DNA of 64,000 nucleotides, from positions 34,692,499 through 34,756,498 of the forward strand of contig NC_054084.1 of assembly GCF_017562075.2 (NCBI RefSeq). Direction: 5' to 3'. Shown one piece after another: positions 1 to 10,915 of this stretch. Below the pieces are notes generated by a model that had not been told where the DNA came from, searched no databases, and saw only the letters and a program-made list of their open reading frames with translations. The number at the start of each line of letters is the position of its first letter. Position 1 is the first letter of the stretch. The position numbers and the translations under genes were made by a program. The DNA comes from Anopheles merus (Eukaryota; Arthropoda; Insecta; Diptera; Culicidae).

Positions 1-2
1 CT

Positions 3-616
3 TTACATACCATTAACTCCAGCAATGATCATAATTGTATCCCACAGCATCAACCCGGACGCGGTTATCACACTCCCCAGTACGATCAGCACAATGAAGA
101 TGATCGCCAGGTACCAGCTGTTAGCGGTCGGCAACCGCAACGTGTCCCCATCGGACGTGTACCCCGCCGTCGAAACGGTCACCTTCTGCCGGTACTCATC
201 CACAATGGCATCAATGTCCGTAGAGCTGTCCTCACTGTCCATGTTTTCCGGCTTGGCCAGTGCAATACACTCAATGTCGGAGATCTGATCGGACAGCACC
301 GTTGACTCCACCGTCCCGGGTGGACTGTGTGGTGGTCCCTTCGGTGAGGATGGTTCACCCAGTAGCAACCACTCCCGTTCGTGCTCCTCCCGACTGCCAC
401 CGTTCAGCGTGTGTGACATACCAGCCCGACTGCCGGGCAGGACGTGATGTGCCAGGGCGGCTTTCGTTGAGGAGCAAAAGTTGGACGACTTAAAGCACCA
501 CAGACTGGAGCGACGACTATGTGCAGCACGCAGCCCGTTGGTGGTGTTTGCCTGGCCGGAAGTGGAGGAAGATCGATTGCCCGTGTTCAACCGACTGTAG
601 CCAAGGCTGGACTCGT
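3..616 (-). CDS. CAT-like gene, terminal coding exon 6
   Basis: Acceptor TTTGCAG lies just above 616; the exon completes Asn374 and runs to TAA at 5-3. It encodes residues 374-577: a Ser/Thr/Asn-rich start, an acidic patch (SDISDIECIALAKPENMDSE region), then a hydrophobic helix starting SWYLAIIFIVLIVLG near the C terminus. The 3' UTR is outside the window. Confidence 0.85.
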
Positions 617-3600
617 CTGCAAACGAAAAAACAGGTGAGTTACAAAAGGAAAATCACATCCAAAAGCTTACTTACTTTGCTGCGCGAGATAGTGCGGACG
701 AAACGGTAGATAAAGAAAGTGAAACGATCGAAGCAGCGTCGCCAGCACACTGCTTGCGGCCAGTATGTAGGTGAGATTTTCCAGCGGACAGGCAAAGGCA
801 AGCATCGCGCACAGACTACCCCCAGTAAAGATGGTTAGGGTCGGGCTGCCACTGTCCCGGTTTTCGTAACCGATCTGTTTCGCCAGAATGCGCCAATCGG
901 ACGTGGTTAGCTGGACGATTTCGGTGTACATCTCGGGAAACAGCTCCAGTAGGGCACCGGAACAGGTGAGCACGAGCAGACAGGCAACGGCCGGTATGAG
1001 CTTGTGAAAGTCCTTCAGCTCCAGGATGGACAGTATCGGGACGGCTTCATAATCGTGGCTAGAGCTGCAGAGAGTTGGAGGTTTACGGTTAATTGAAAAC
1101 AGACGGGGCCGAACCCCCTCTCCCTTTTCGAATGTCTTAATTGGTTGTCGTCATCAAATTTATCGCCCTATTGGCAGTGTTTGTGGGGCAAGTGATGAGG
1201 TAGTATCGTGCACACTAACCTGAATTTTATCAGCATCGTTAAGCACGCGCCGACTAGCTCGGTCGATAGTAAAACTAGCAGGATAACGACCAATCCCAGG
1301 AGACGTTTGATGTAATTACCGTTTAGTAAATCGTTCGAGTAAGTGAACGTTGACAGTGCCGTCCCGGAAAGGAGCTGCAAGAAACGAGCAACGACCAAAG
1401 GCAGCGAAAACTTCATTAGCCAGCTTGTTTTTTGCTCACCCTCGCCCTCCGTTACAACACGATAAGATAGCACACAAAGCGGGGTGGAGGGAGAAAGAGC
1501 GAGGTAAAAAACGACTTTGCCGTCGTCGGTCGTGTGCGGCCGGTACTTTCGCTCGCACTAGAAGAAGCATCGTCCCAGTTCACGCGTAATCTCACTTACC
1601 CCGACGACTCCTTGCGGCAGTATTGGCTCGGTACGGAACAGGGCCGGATTGCCGCGCAGCCCCGTAATGATGACAATCAGTGTGCCGACGAGCAGCACGC
1701 CCGCCATCATCAGCAGCCCAAAGATTCGGGTGTTTTCCAGCCCGAGCATAAACATGCCGGTTACGATAAAGATGACCACCACGCCGATTACGTCCGGCCA
1801 GGGTTCGTTGGCGGGTGAGTTACGTCCTTTTGGGGCGAGAGGAGAGGGGAAAAACAAAACAGACGAGCTTAAATTAACATCTCCATCCGATGTTTCATTG
1901 GAAAATGAAATGAAGCGACGAGGATCCCTGGGGTTAATTAAACATTCACACGCGCGTGCTCTGTGCTCTCTGCTCGGTATGCGAAGGCACAAGCGAGGTA
2001 TGAAATTATGTGACAGGCACAATTATGTGGCATAGGATTGCGGCGAGGTGGTGAGATACAATAATAATGTATTCAGTTTAAAATTACAAGGCCATTGATT
2101 CGTGCGTGTTCGTGTGAGAAAGAAGCGGAAACAAGGGAATCGTAACTTTTATTGTGCAAAAGCAAAGGTTTGTTGTTTCAATTGCATACTTTTGGGCGTT
2201 TTTAATAGTGGTTTATTTACCGAGTTGTTAAATTCGCCTAAAAGTATGCAATGCACAACGCAGACTGGGTATCACGTAGCACTTTTTCTGTTAGCTTCCA
2301 GGAAATTAATTGTCACATTGCTTTCAAAAGCCTAAAACCCCACCTTTTCTGCTTTTGTGGTGGAAATTCCCAGTAAAAAGGCAAAATATTCCCTTCCCTC
2401 TTACATAGAGAGCGCGGGGTGGAAACTGGAAAATCACTCACAGAATTAATTGCCCGAAATCACTTTGAATGTGGCTCATGCTCATGCTTCAACGCTTCTG
2501 TACCTTTTGCACACTTTGCCGTGCTCGGTTGCGTATGGCGTTGCGTTTAGTGATTAACCACCGCCACCGGTGTAATCCTCTCGGGATGGTCGGAGACCGG
2601 AACCGTTTAAAAAAAGCCTTTGCTCTGACTGTTGCTTCCCATGCTGTCACGTTGCCATGGTGAAGGTGGAAAGGCAGATACCAAACTCACAAAGCAACAA
2701 ACAAGCTTTGTGTGTGTGTGGAAGGAAAAACATCACCCAAAGCGGGTTTGTTTTGCTACGCAGATTGCATACAGTTCCCCAGTGGCTTCAGTCCGATGCG
2801 CCCTACGGTATGCAATACGCCCGAACAAAATAACGCGTTTTGGTGTTTTGTAAACGCTGTTTTTGTGTTTTTTTTTTTCTATTTTTCGGTCGCCGAAGTG
2901 GGCGAAGCATCTTTCTGAGAGAACATTTTTGAAGTTTCACCTATTTATATCCCCCCAAACCGTCATGGTTAAATTTTGTTGAAAGGAAAATGAAATTTTC
3001 TTCTCTCCCAGCACGTCCTTTCGGCTTGGGTGGGATAGACTTGGCGGTGCGTCGGCACTGCTTACGTAAATTTCATTATAACGCAATCATTGTTAAACCA
3101 GCATTAAACCGTTTACCGTCGCTCGTCAACAGTCTTTCGCCGTCTCTCTCTCTCTTTGATGAACGATGAGTGCGCCTCCAGTATGCGTCACAGTTGGCTG
3201 TGGCTGTTGGAAGCAATTTGTCACGGACAAGATCCTGGTCCAGCGCTGCCTCGTCCATGGATCCCACCTCCACTCGAGAGCAATTTCTCACTTCGGAGAA
3301 TATGAGCCTGTCGCGGACGACACCTAAGGATCCACACACATAAGGACCCATACACACACACACACACACACTTACCTAAAATATACATCCTCGCCAGCCC
3401 GCCGGTCATGGCGTCGAGGCAGGAGCTGAGCGTACGCACCAGCACGGCACAGGCCGAAAACAGGGCCAATATGTCCATCCACTTCGCCAGAAACAGGCAG
3501 AAGAAGTCGACCCGGTGCGTGGTGCGAATGTACGAGATCTGTAGCGATTTGATGCCCGATTTGCACGTGCCTGGAACAAAGAAGAGGAAGTTGTATGTGA

Positions 3601-3855
3601 GGTGTGAGAAATGCGAGCCCCTCTCGAATCGAACCCCGAGTCGTATGATTTGCTGACAGGTCGGTGTGGTCGCGTGTGTTGCGTGTCGTGTGGTTACTTA
3701 CCGGCCAGGGCGGCGTACAGGGCGGCGAGCGCCATCCCTATCATCAGCCCCGGACCGCCCGCCTCATTGTACGCGATCAAGTGTGTCAGGATGAGCGTGC
3801 CCACCATCCACCGGCTGCCGGTTCCGCTGACGACGCACTCGAACAGATTCGCCAT
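3..3855 (-). CDS. Atypical SLC7/CAT-family amino-acid-transporter-like membrane protein (six exons, 577 aa)
   Basis: Joined exons are 3855-3702, 3570-3376, 1826-1600, 1374-1220, 1064-676 and 616-3. All introns are GT-AG and the frame stays open, giving 577 residues and stop TAA at 5-3. The order of segments follows the CAT fold: TM1 about 11-29 (GTGSRWMVGTLILTH), TM2 about 33-51, then helices near 82-97, 128-146, 151-171, 217-238, 266-284, 319-335 and 340-362. The motif ILPQGVVGLLSG (185-196) corresponds to the CAT loop before TM6. Beyond residue 373 there is no ordinary CAT C-terminal bundle: a Ser/Pro/acidic disordered stretch ends in one anchor helix (about 541-577). The canonical glycine-rich TM1 motif (GSTLGAG type) is changed, so transport may be lost. 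From memory, Drosophila tadr is a CAT-like protein reported without transport activity and could be the orthologue; this is unverified. The start is the first in-frame Met after an acceptor; an upstream coding exon is not excluded. Confidence 0.85.
676..1064 (-). CDS. CAT-like gene, exon 5
   Basis: The exon is flanked by CTCTGCAG and CAAA|GTAAGTAAG and encodes residues 244-373. It holds the segment equivalent to the CAT region with the conserved Ser-Pro before a transmembrane helix (SGSPTLTIFTGGSLCAMLAF) and the following helix (NLTYILAASSVLATLL). Confidence 0.85.
1220..1374 (-). CDS. CAT-like gene, exon 4
   Basis: Acceptor TCGTTTCTTGCAG, donor AG|GTTAGTGTG. It encodes residues 193-243, starting LLSGTALSTFTYSND, which matches the position of the CAT motif G-x-L-S-G-A-A. 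A hydrophobic helix follows (GLVVILLVLLSTELVGACL). Phase 0 in, phase 2 out. Confidence 0.82.
1600..1826 (-). CDS. CAT-like gene, exon 3
   Basis: Acceptor CCCCAAAAG, donor GTCGGG|GTAAGTGAG. It encodes residues 117-192 with two hydrophobic helices. The first begins PWPDVIGVVVIFIVTGMF, equivalent to the CAT helix that starts Y-P-D. Phase 1 in, phase 0 out. Confidence 0.85.
2181..2252. repeat. Inverted pair of the 18-bp motif (stem-loop capable)
   Basis: The minus-strand copy at 2181-2198 (cgcccaaaagtatgcaat) and the plus-strand copy at 2235-2252 (cgcctaaaagtatgcaat) differ at one base and face each other across 36 bp. Pairing continues inward through a TTTTTAA/TTAAATT stretch, giving arms of about 25 bp with three mismatches. 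Confidence 0.8.
2799..2816 (+). repeat. Copy of the 18-bp dispersed motif
   Basis: The sequence is cgccctacggtatgcaat. An inverted partial match (attgcatac) sits at 2764-2772, so this copy also lies in an inverted arrangement, with a spacer about as long as in the 2181-2252 pair. Confidence 0.75.
3376..3570 (-). CDS. CAT-like gene, exon 2
   Basis: Acceptor GTTCCAG, donor TTTTAG|GTAAG. It encodes GTCKSGIKSLQISYIRTTHR and then a long hydrophobic helix (CLFLAKWMDILALFSACAVL), which occupies the place of the CAT segment A-Y-x-Y-S-Y-V-T-V-G-E-x followed by TM3. Phase 1 in and out. Confidence 0.85.
3702..3855 (-). CDS. CAT-like gene, first coding exon
   Basis: ATG at 3855-3853 is the first in-frame Met (MANLFECVVSGTGSRWMVGT) after possible acceptors ending at 3873 or 3866 (GGCGTCAG, TTGGCAG). 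Donor CTGGCCG|GTAAGT. TM1 and TM2 are encoded here. The bases between acceptor and ATG have no earlier Met, so I take this as the start, with 5' UTR in an upstream exon. Confidence 0.75.
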
Positions 3856-4825
3856 CGGGAAATCGCTGCCAACTGACGCCACGCGAGGGAGAACGAGAAA
3901 CGAGAAACGTGGGATAAAATATGTTTTAAAGCATTCTTCCCGCATCCCCAACAACATTCCACATTTTGAACAGGGAGACAGATGAAGGAAGGGGAGGCGG
4001 CACGCTTTAAGGACGTTAAGTAATGTTATGCATGAACGTGAAACGGTCGTCCCGGGCACGAAGACGAACCGGTCGCCGGGACGGATCGGTTTACACTTTA
4101 GGTACACACGTTCACAAAGGCAAAGAGGCACGCGAATCGTTAGCGTACAGCAGAGCGGATGTTTTGCATTATGGCAAGGTTGTTTGATGTAAACCAAGGT
4201 CCCAGGGTGGAACGAGACGTGGCAGACGAAAAGAACAACAGCACTCGTATCGAATGTCAGGTGATATTGCGCAAGGTATTGGAGCGATTGGTTGGCTGGT
4301 TTGTTGGCTGAGTGTCTTAGCGAAACGAAATAATGAATACGAAATGCAAAGTTGAAGGACCGAAGGGCGAAAGGATCGAGTGACTTTGCCCACATCCCGT
4401 TGGTGTACTTGTTGATAGATTTTGGGAAGCACAGTGATATATCTCTCTACTCGAAAATGGCCCAATTTGGGAGTTTATTTTTTCAACTCGGCGCCTGAAG
4501 TTATGCAAGGTAATTTTCTTTTATTTTTTTTATTTTTTTGTTGTAACTTTTAGCTTCACAAACTCGTTAATGATTATTGTGATTATTGTGAATTGTTTCA
4601 ATTAATATGTAAACTAAAAAAAGACATCCCTCTGCCAATTACTCTTCTTATCATTAAATGTTTTAAAACAATTACACAACCCTCTGTCGGGATAAATTGA
4701 AAGAGCGAAAAATTGAACCTCTGGACTTCAACATTAAATTAAGCATAGCTAAGGGACAGCAACATACGAGCGGCTCCTTCGTCCGGAATAGTTCTAACAA
4801 ACAAGCCCCACTTAAAACACTTGTT

Positions 4826-4843
4826 TCGCCTTAATGTATGCAA
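4826..4843 (+). repeat. Copy of the 18-bp dispersed motif
   Basis: The sequence is cgccttaatgtatgcaac, a variant of the consensus with two or three changes. It lies in the AT-rich region upstream of the first coding exon of the CAT-like gene. Confidence 0.55.
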
Positions 4844-6647
4844 CTCGCAGAGCAAAAGCATCAACGTTGTGTTTTCTGTACCACAGATTGGCCATATGTT
4901 ACATTCTTAACAGCTTGTTAAGAGCAATTATTAACATAGATACCATGTTGGATATCTATGGACCCTTGTGAGAAGCATACGACGAACTAGTTCCACTGAG
5001 TTGAGCAGCGGGAGTTAGTGCGAGAGTAAAGTATGACTAAATGGATGTCAAAACAAGTTATACAAATGGGGAGTTTGGAACAATTATTTAACATCTTTTC
5101 TCCTGGCTCTAAACACTCTGAACTTTAGTATCATTATAACTTTGCAGCAAATTTTCGAAGAGAAAATGCTACTAGACGATCGTCCTTCCTGAAGTGTCGT
5201 TTTGTGATGGTATTAACGATAAGCTAGAGAGCGAGAGAGTAGCAATATAGTATCCAGTCAGTGGCGGTATTATTGGCTTAAGCATTGCAACGGAGCAACA
5301 CTAACTCGTTGGCACGGTAGACTTGGTCCGGGGCTTGAGGATTCCATAACATACGGCGTGGATTAAACCTTTGGATTTCGATCGTACGTTAGATGCGATA
5401 CGTTCTAGGAATCCTTTTAACTTTAAGCAAATGTTATTGATGTAGCCGTTACTGCAATGGAAGGAAAGCAAATCCCAAGAACTTGCTCTACGGTGAAGCA
5501 TTTTGTTTGAGCTAGACACGCCAACATTTATAGCGATACACGCTCGAATATAAATTCAATTGGCAAAGGTCTCGTTTCCCTCGCCCTTCTAAAATAGCAA
5601 ACTCGCCTCGAATAATGAGAAGCAAAATCGATCGACTACTGTGCCCCTTCAGAACGGTACAAAACAAATCCTGGCTATAGCACAGGTTGTTTTTATTTCA
5701 CGCAAAAAACATAAGAATCGAGCAACATCAGGGGCTCGTAATTCTTGCCCGCTGCACGGTTCCACCCGAAAAGAGTCTGTCCGTTCCACTCGTAGCTAAT
5801 GAGCTCAGGCACGAAATCCAGACCCCCAGGTCGCATGCGAAAATACTTTGTCCTTCGGTGAAAAGAAAACTCGTTTCCGAAAACATTCATCACACCGGTC
5901 CGGCGGCTATTTAGACCGTATTTGAGCAAAGCGTACATTCCGCAAGACACGGAACCGCCAGAGCTTTACTTTCGGTAAAGCACTCGACTCTCGATTTTTA
6001 CCGATCGTCAGGCTCGTCAGCTACATTGACAACATAATTAGCCAAGGTTCCTGCGCTGACAGGCCTACGACTGCCAGTTCTGTGCCGGTGAGATCGATTT
6101 CCAAACAACAAGTGAAAGGTGTGTTGCTGTACACCACAGGTTGGGCTGCACAATTCGGCAACAGTTTGGCCACCGCGTGCCTTGATGGCAGCCACCGACA
6201 GGCAATGTAATGTACTCTGTAATGTAGCGACAACCGCACGGGTAGCATGGTAGCAGGACGAAACGAAGACAAATGATCCTGCTTTGTGTTGGAGTTTTGG
6301 TGGAGCTGGTTGAGGTCGAGATCCGTAACAAGTCGCTTTTGCAAGTGACGATTGATTTCTTATTTGTTGCTTCCCGGGCCGGGGAAAGGAACAGTAACGT
6401 CCTTTGTGTTAGAATACAGCTACAGAGAGAAAAAAAAAAACCTATTTTATCGGGATTCTTCAGTACACAATGTTTCTGTCCTACTGGCGGGGGATATATC
6501 ATACCGGTTTGTCATGAATTTTGCTTTGCCATTTTTGTTTATGATTGCCCCACCCTCGGAGCGGTACAGTTGGGTGTGGTGTGGCAATGGTAGACACGAG
6601 CTGACCAAGCTGTTAAAGCCATAAAAAGCATGTTTTAAGCTCAGTGG

Positions 6648-6663
6648 TGCATACCTTTAGGCG
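6648..6663 (-). repeat. Copy of the 18-bp dispersed motif (16 bp kept)
   Basis: On the minus strand it reads cgcctaaaggtatgca, matching the consensus apart from the last two bases. Confidence 0.65.
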
Positions 6664-7040
6664 TTTTGATTTGTGATTTATGAGCCGGAATTCTTTTTTG
6701 GTAGTAGGACCTTCGGGGATCTGAATAAATCAATCGAAATGCGTATTTAGCTATTTACAAACATAGAATGGGACGGCAAAGGTAAATCTTAATCTTTTTT
6801 TGTGGTCTTTTTGAGAGCCTGAAGGGATGCAATGTAACGTTCATTTTTTGTAAATTTTTTTTTTCAAAATAAATTAAATTGATAGCAAATGTTACAAAGC
6901 GTAAAAGCGCTCAAAGTATCATCTTTTAAGTATTAATAATTACCAAGGCACCAAATAGAATAGAAACACGACAACATGAATATCATCTCCGCATACAAAA
7001 CACAATTCAGAGTATTAAGAGAAAAATCCTATTGACAAAA

Positions 7041-7058
7041 CGCCGTAAGTCATGCAAT
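7041..7058 (+). repeat. Diverged copy of the 18-bp dispersed motif
   Basis: The sequence is cgccgtaagtcatgcaat. It keeps CGCC at the left and ATGCAAT at the right with the usual spacing. Confidence 0.45.
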
Positions 7059-7220
7059 CTGCATGATGAAACTGCTTTCACGTGCGCTCTTGGTGGCAAT
7101 TTGTAGCTGTTCCTTTCTTATGAAAGCATTTCATTCCGAGAATTAATGACTCTACATTTTTACACGAAGACTCGATCTTCAATTCAAAGCTCTCGTCTCG
7201 GTTGCGCTGAGCGTACAAAG

Positions 7221-7299
7221 CGCCTGTGGGTATGCAACGAATTTATGAAAACACAAAGGCAGCACTTTGGACGGCATAAGTGTAGTATACTTTTAGGCG
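7221..7299. repeat. Two facing copies of the 18-bp dispersed motif
   Basis: The plus-strand copy cgcctgtgggtatgcaac is at 7221-7238 and a minus-strand copy reading cgcctaaaagtatac is at 7299-7285. This repeats the inverted layout of the 2.2-kb pair, in opposite order. Confidence 0.5.
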
Positions 7300-7860
7300 T
7301 TCGTTAGTGTGCTGTTGCAAAAACGTTTAAAAAACGTTCCAAAACAAGTGCTGCGACGAAAATTGAAATAATAAACATATTTAAACATAACCTCACGTAG
7401 AAAAACGGCCAACAGATAATGCTTCCTACTGCGTCCCCGACATCACGTAACATCCCCCCCACCGCCTTGCAGGAAAGCTTTTTGAACCCAAATAGCAACT
7501 ATCGCAACACTCGCGCGCAGACACACACAAACAAAACAGGGAACCAAAAAGCAACAACATTGCCACCCTGCCCTCCATTGTTCGCCCTACCACCTTCCTC
7601 CAGGGGTCTTGGTCACATACGCCGAAAATCGATCGATAAAGATTATACGAGTAGTTTTCCGTGCCCTCGGGCATAGAGAGAGCTTAGCCAATTCGTACTA
7701 GTTTGCGGGAGGGAAGTTGTTCCCTCTTTCCGATTGTTACTTACTTGCTTAATTGCGTCGTCTAGTGGGGTTGGAAAGATTGCAGTGGAATGAACGACGA
7801 ACTGCTTTGGAGTTGTAAACAATAGAAAAAGATACGCCAAAAAAGCGCTCACTCACTTAC

Positions 7861-8400
7861 GATCCAATCAATTGACGCCGCACACTATTGATCGACTTTG
7901 ACTATTGGCTTATCAAACACACACACCGTCACCGCCACCGCCATTAATCTCTAGTGCAAATGGAACGATATCGAATCGAAGCCACCGCCACACAGAAACA
8001 CACTAGCCCCCCGATACGGTCGATTGTTTCCTGCTGCGCCCAACGAAGGCATGGAAAAATTACACTTCCACTGTGAAATGACCGGTTTACGGTAACGAGC
8101 AAGAGAGCGACACACAACCTCACACACTGCGATGACGACAGCCTGACGATGCTCGGGTTCAGGACGACGTACGGTAAAAATCACGTACCAATCTCGCCCG
8201 ATTGATGGGGTTTTGTCGTTGTTTTTGTTTCTCACTGGCCCACCCTCCCCCTCCGGGTGTGTCCGGGTGGCCTAATTGTCGTTCGAACACGTTCGACGTG
8301 TCTCCCGCTCCGAAGTGGAAAAAGCGATCAAACACTTCTTGAGGACATATCGGGGACACGCTGAAAGGCGCTGAACCAATCAATAGTCCGTGCAACGGTA
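7861..8400 (-). other. Candidate 5' UTR exon of the CAT-like gene (left edge only is defined)
   Basis: A near-consensus donor (GGATC|GTAAGTGAGT) follows position 7861 on the minus strand. The sequence just before it has stops in all frames, so it would be untranslated and spliced to the acceptor at 3873 or 3866. The upstream edge is not visible; the coordinate given is a rough limit. Confidence 0.35.
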
Positions 8401-9409
8401 GGCCAGCAGCCCCGAGCTATGACTTTGCATTGTTTGCCCTTCCTCTCACGGGGGGAAGTCAGTCGACCAGTATCAGTAGCAATCCCGTGGCCCGTGTACC
8501 AGTTCCGGTTAGCGGAATTAGTTCTTTACCCCCAGGTGGGGGGAGAGAAATCGTTTTTTCGTTCTTGGCTAACCACCTCCCAAACACTGCACAAACACAC
8601 ACACACACACACACACACATACACAAACACCGCCGTGGCTGGGAAACGGACGGAGAAAAACTCCCGCACGAATTGGTCCCCGTGCTGGACGCGCGATGAC
8701 CACGTTACGCGCTCGCTCGTTCCGAACTAAAGACCGACCAGGAGAGATACCGTGTGGATCACACGGTGTAGCCTACCTTCGGGCGTTTGTTATGAATCGG
8801 ACGACACGACACGACGACCGGAAAGAAACACACAGCGGCACGTCGTTTCGCTCGGACGCGACTGCGCACAATGGTGAAGGTTTGTGTTTGAACAAGAGGG
8901 AGAGAAAAAAAACCGGAAACGAACTGGACGGCTTGCCGCCAGTCCTGTCTGCCTAGTAGTTGACCAAATTTTGTGCCTGCCGGATCGGTTGCTGACGACC
9001 GGTCCGGTCACAGGACAGCACAGGCATTGCCAACCCGATTTGTCCCCGAACAACGAGCAACGCAATTAATTAAATAATGTACCGCGTGTGCGCTTTGTTT
9101 TTTTGGTGGGGTGAAGGGCTGGACCGTCTGCTGATTTTTGGGTTGAACCTGGTGGTTACCGTGTTGGGTGGTATGTATTGCAGGTGGCGTGCATTTAGGC
9201 GGTTTGGCGGACGGGTTTTGACGATGCACGCCTGTGCAACCTCTTGCTATGCGCTGGTTGCCTAATAAAATGAATAAATTTTTGAAACACGTTGTCCATG
9301 AGAAAGGTGATAAGATAATGGGAAACAACTTTTTTTTCTTTTATAACGCCCCGTGTTACTGGTGTGATTCTGAGCAAAATGGTTGTTTGGGGGTTCTGTG
9401 CGCTCTGAG

Positions 9410-9427
9410 CGCCTTACGGTATGCAAT
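9410..9427 (+). repeat. Copy of the 18-bp dispersed motif
   Basis: The sequence is cgccttacggtatgcaat, one base from the copy at 2799. It is the last copy before METTL18 and sits about 340 bp upstream of its start codon. Confidence 0.7.
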
Positions 9428-9586
9428 GTGATGTTTGACTGAAGATGGTTTGAATTTTTGGTTTCATTATTTACTCCCTTATTGATTACAAAGTTGGGTT
9501 AGAGATATTAAAATAAGCTTATTTAATTATTCTGTTGGATTGTATAATTCATGAAAAATTTTGTACTATAATCGCGAAAGCACTAA

Positions 9587-9597
9587 CGGTCACTTTC
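9587..9597 (+). promoter_or_regulatory. Motif-1-like core promoter element upstream of METTL18
   Basis: CGGTCACTTTC matches the insect Motif 1 consensus YGGTCACACTR at 8 of 11 positions and lies about 170 bp before the METTL18 ATG. This type of element marks housekeeping promoters in flies. The match is imperfect and no TATA box is evident nearby. Confidence 0.25.
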
Positions 9598-9769
9598 AAA
9601 CAAACCAGTACGAACCTTGTTTGTAGGTTTCAATCATTTCAATCCGGCTTGAGCAACTGTCATCCCGGTCGACTTTCAACCCCTCTCGCTCTCACAATGT
9701 TTACAAACAGTGTGCCGCTCTCAAATCACCGCTGTGTCTTTGCACGTGCTTCCCAAGTATTGCTCCGAA

Positions 9770-10915
9770 ATGTTTAAATTTTCGTTTCAAGTAGAGCCGG
9801 AAGACGAATCACCATCAACCACATCGAAGGGTAAGGCAATATAAACAAAAAAAATAGTTTAAGTGTTTTTACGCCATTCTTTCCATCATTTTAGATGAGG
9901 AAAGAAAACCAGAATCCAGCACAGAGGAGAGCAAAACAACTGTAAACGGAGACAGTGATGTGTACCCTTGCGAGGAGCTTGATTTTGAGCTTGCCTTACA
10001 ATCCAACAAAACTGCCGTCAATCCAGATGTAACGAGTACCTTTACACCGGGAGCGGAGCTAGCGATCGATTACCTTAACCATCTTGCCCTGCTGGATGAA
10101 ACCTTCACAGACGATATCGTGACGGCCGAGACGGACCACTCGGACCTAATACCGAACCGGTACGAGGGTGGCCTAAAGGTGTGGGAATGTACGTACGATT
10201 TGGGAGAATTTTTAGCCACATGCGAGGAAAGGAGAGCCGAGTTTGACGGGAAGAAGGTGCTGGATCTTGGCTGTGGTGCAGGCCTGCTCGGTATCGAGGC
10301 ACTGCTGCTGGGGGCCAGCTGTGTACACTTTCAGGATTACGTACGTTATCGAAAGAAGTCTTTTGAAAGTCACATTTTTAACTATTTTCTTTGGTTTTAG
10401 AACAAGGATGTACTGACGAAGCTAACGATGGTCAACTACGACCTTAACTGTCGCTCGTCAACGGAAAGTGACGAGGCGAGGGAGCAGAAGAGTACACCCG
10501 TGGAAGTGAAATTCTTTTCCGGCGATTGGGGCAGCTTTACGGAAAAGCACAACGAAACGTACGATCTCATACTTACCTCGGAGACGATCTACTCCACGCA
10601 GAACTACGCCAAACTGCTGCAACTGTTCGATCGGAAGCTGGAGCCTGGTGGCGTTGTGTATCCTTTTCTCAAAAGTTCCACGTTTTTGCACGACGATTTT
10701 CTTTCATTTCTTTCAGTGTTCTAAGACATTTTCCTTCATTCACGCCTTCACTACTCAGATATTTAGCAGCAAAGACGTACTATTTCGGTGTCGGCGGCGG
10801 TGTCCGTCTGTTTGAGCAAGCGATCGACACGGACGGTCGCTTCCGGCACGAGGTCGTGTGGAAGTGTGAGTCCGGTGTGAAGCGCGAGATTGTTCGAATC
10901 ACCCGAAAGCTGTAG
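9770..10915 (+). CDS. METTL18: METTL18-type protein-histidine N-methyltransferase (four exons, 306 aa)
   Basis: Exons 9770-9830, 9895-10340, 10401-10657 and 10759-10915 join through GT-AG introns into 921 nt ending in TAG. The start MFKFSFQVE resembles the conserved METTL18 N terminus. Family marks are present: IPNRYEGGLKVWECTYDL (106-123), the SAM-binding motif I VLDLGCGAGLLGIEA (142-156), VHFQDYN (163-170) and the C-terminal YLAAKTYYFGVGGGVRLF. METTL18 enzymes transfer a methyl group from SAM to a histidine of ribosomal protein RPL3 in the cytosol and nucleus, tuning ribosome assembly and elongation. The length is close to insect homologues and shorter than the human enzyme. Drosophila CG17219 is, from memory, the homologue. 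It is divergent from the CAT-like gene upstream and convergent with Rapgap1 downstream. Confidence 0.93.

Larger units (their letters stand above)
1827..3375 (-). other. Intron 2 of the CAT-like gene
   Basis: This is the longest intron inside the coding part (1549 bp). It has no open frame with coding character. It contains three of the 18-bp CGCC...GTATGCAAT motif copies and a CA repeat at 3353-3370 next to the donor of exon 2. Confidence 0.7.
3856..9069 (-). other. 5' flank, UTR and intron region of the CAT-like gene
   Basis: No coding exon is recognisable. Stretches near 4500-5250 and 6600-7100 are AT-rich. From about 7900 to 9060 the DNA becomes rich in CpG, which suits the promoter and first exon of the minus-strand gene. 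Strong minus-strand donors lie at 7860-7851 (GTAAGTGAGT) and about 7745 (AAGCAA|GTAAGT). There is a CA repeat at 8596-8622. Six copies of the 18-bp motif lie within or next to this region. Confidence 0.5.
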
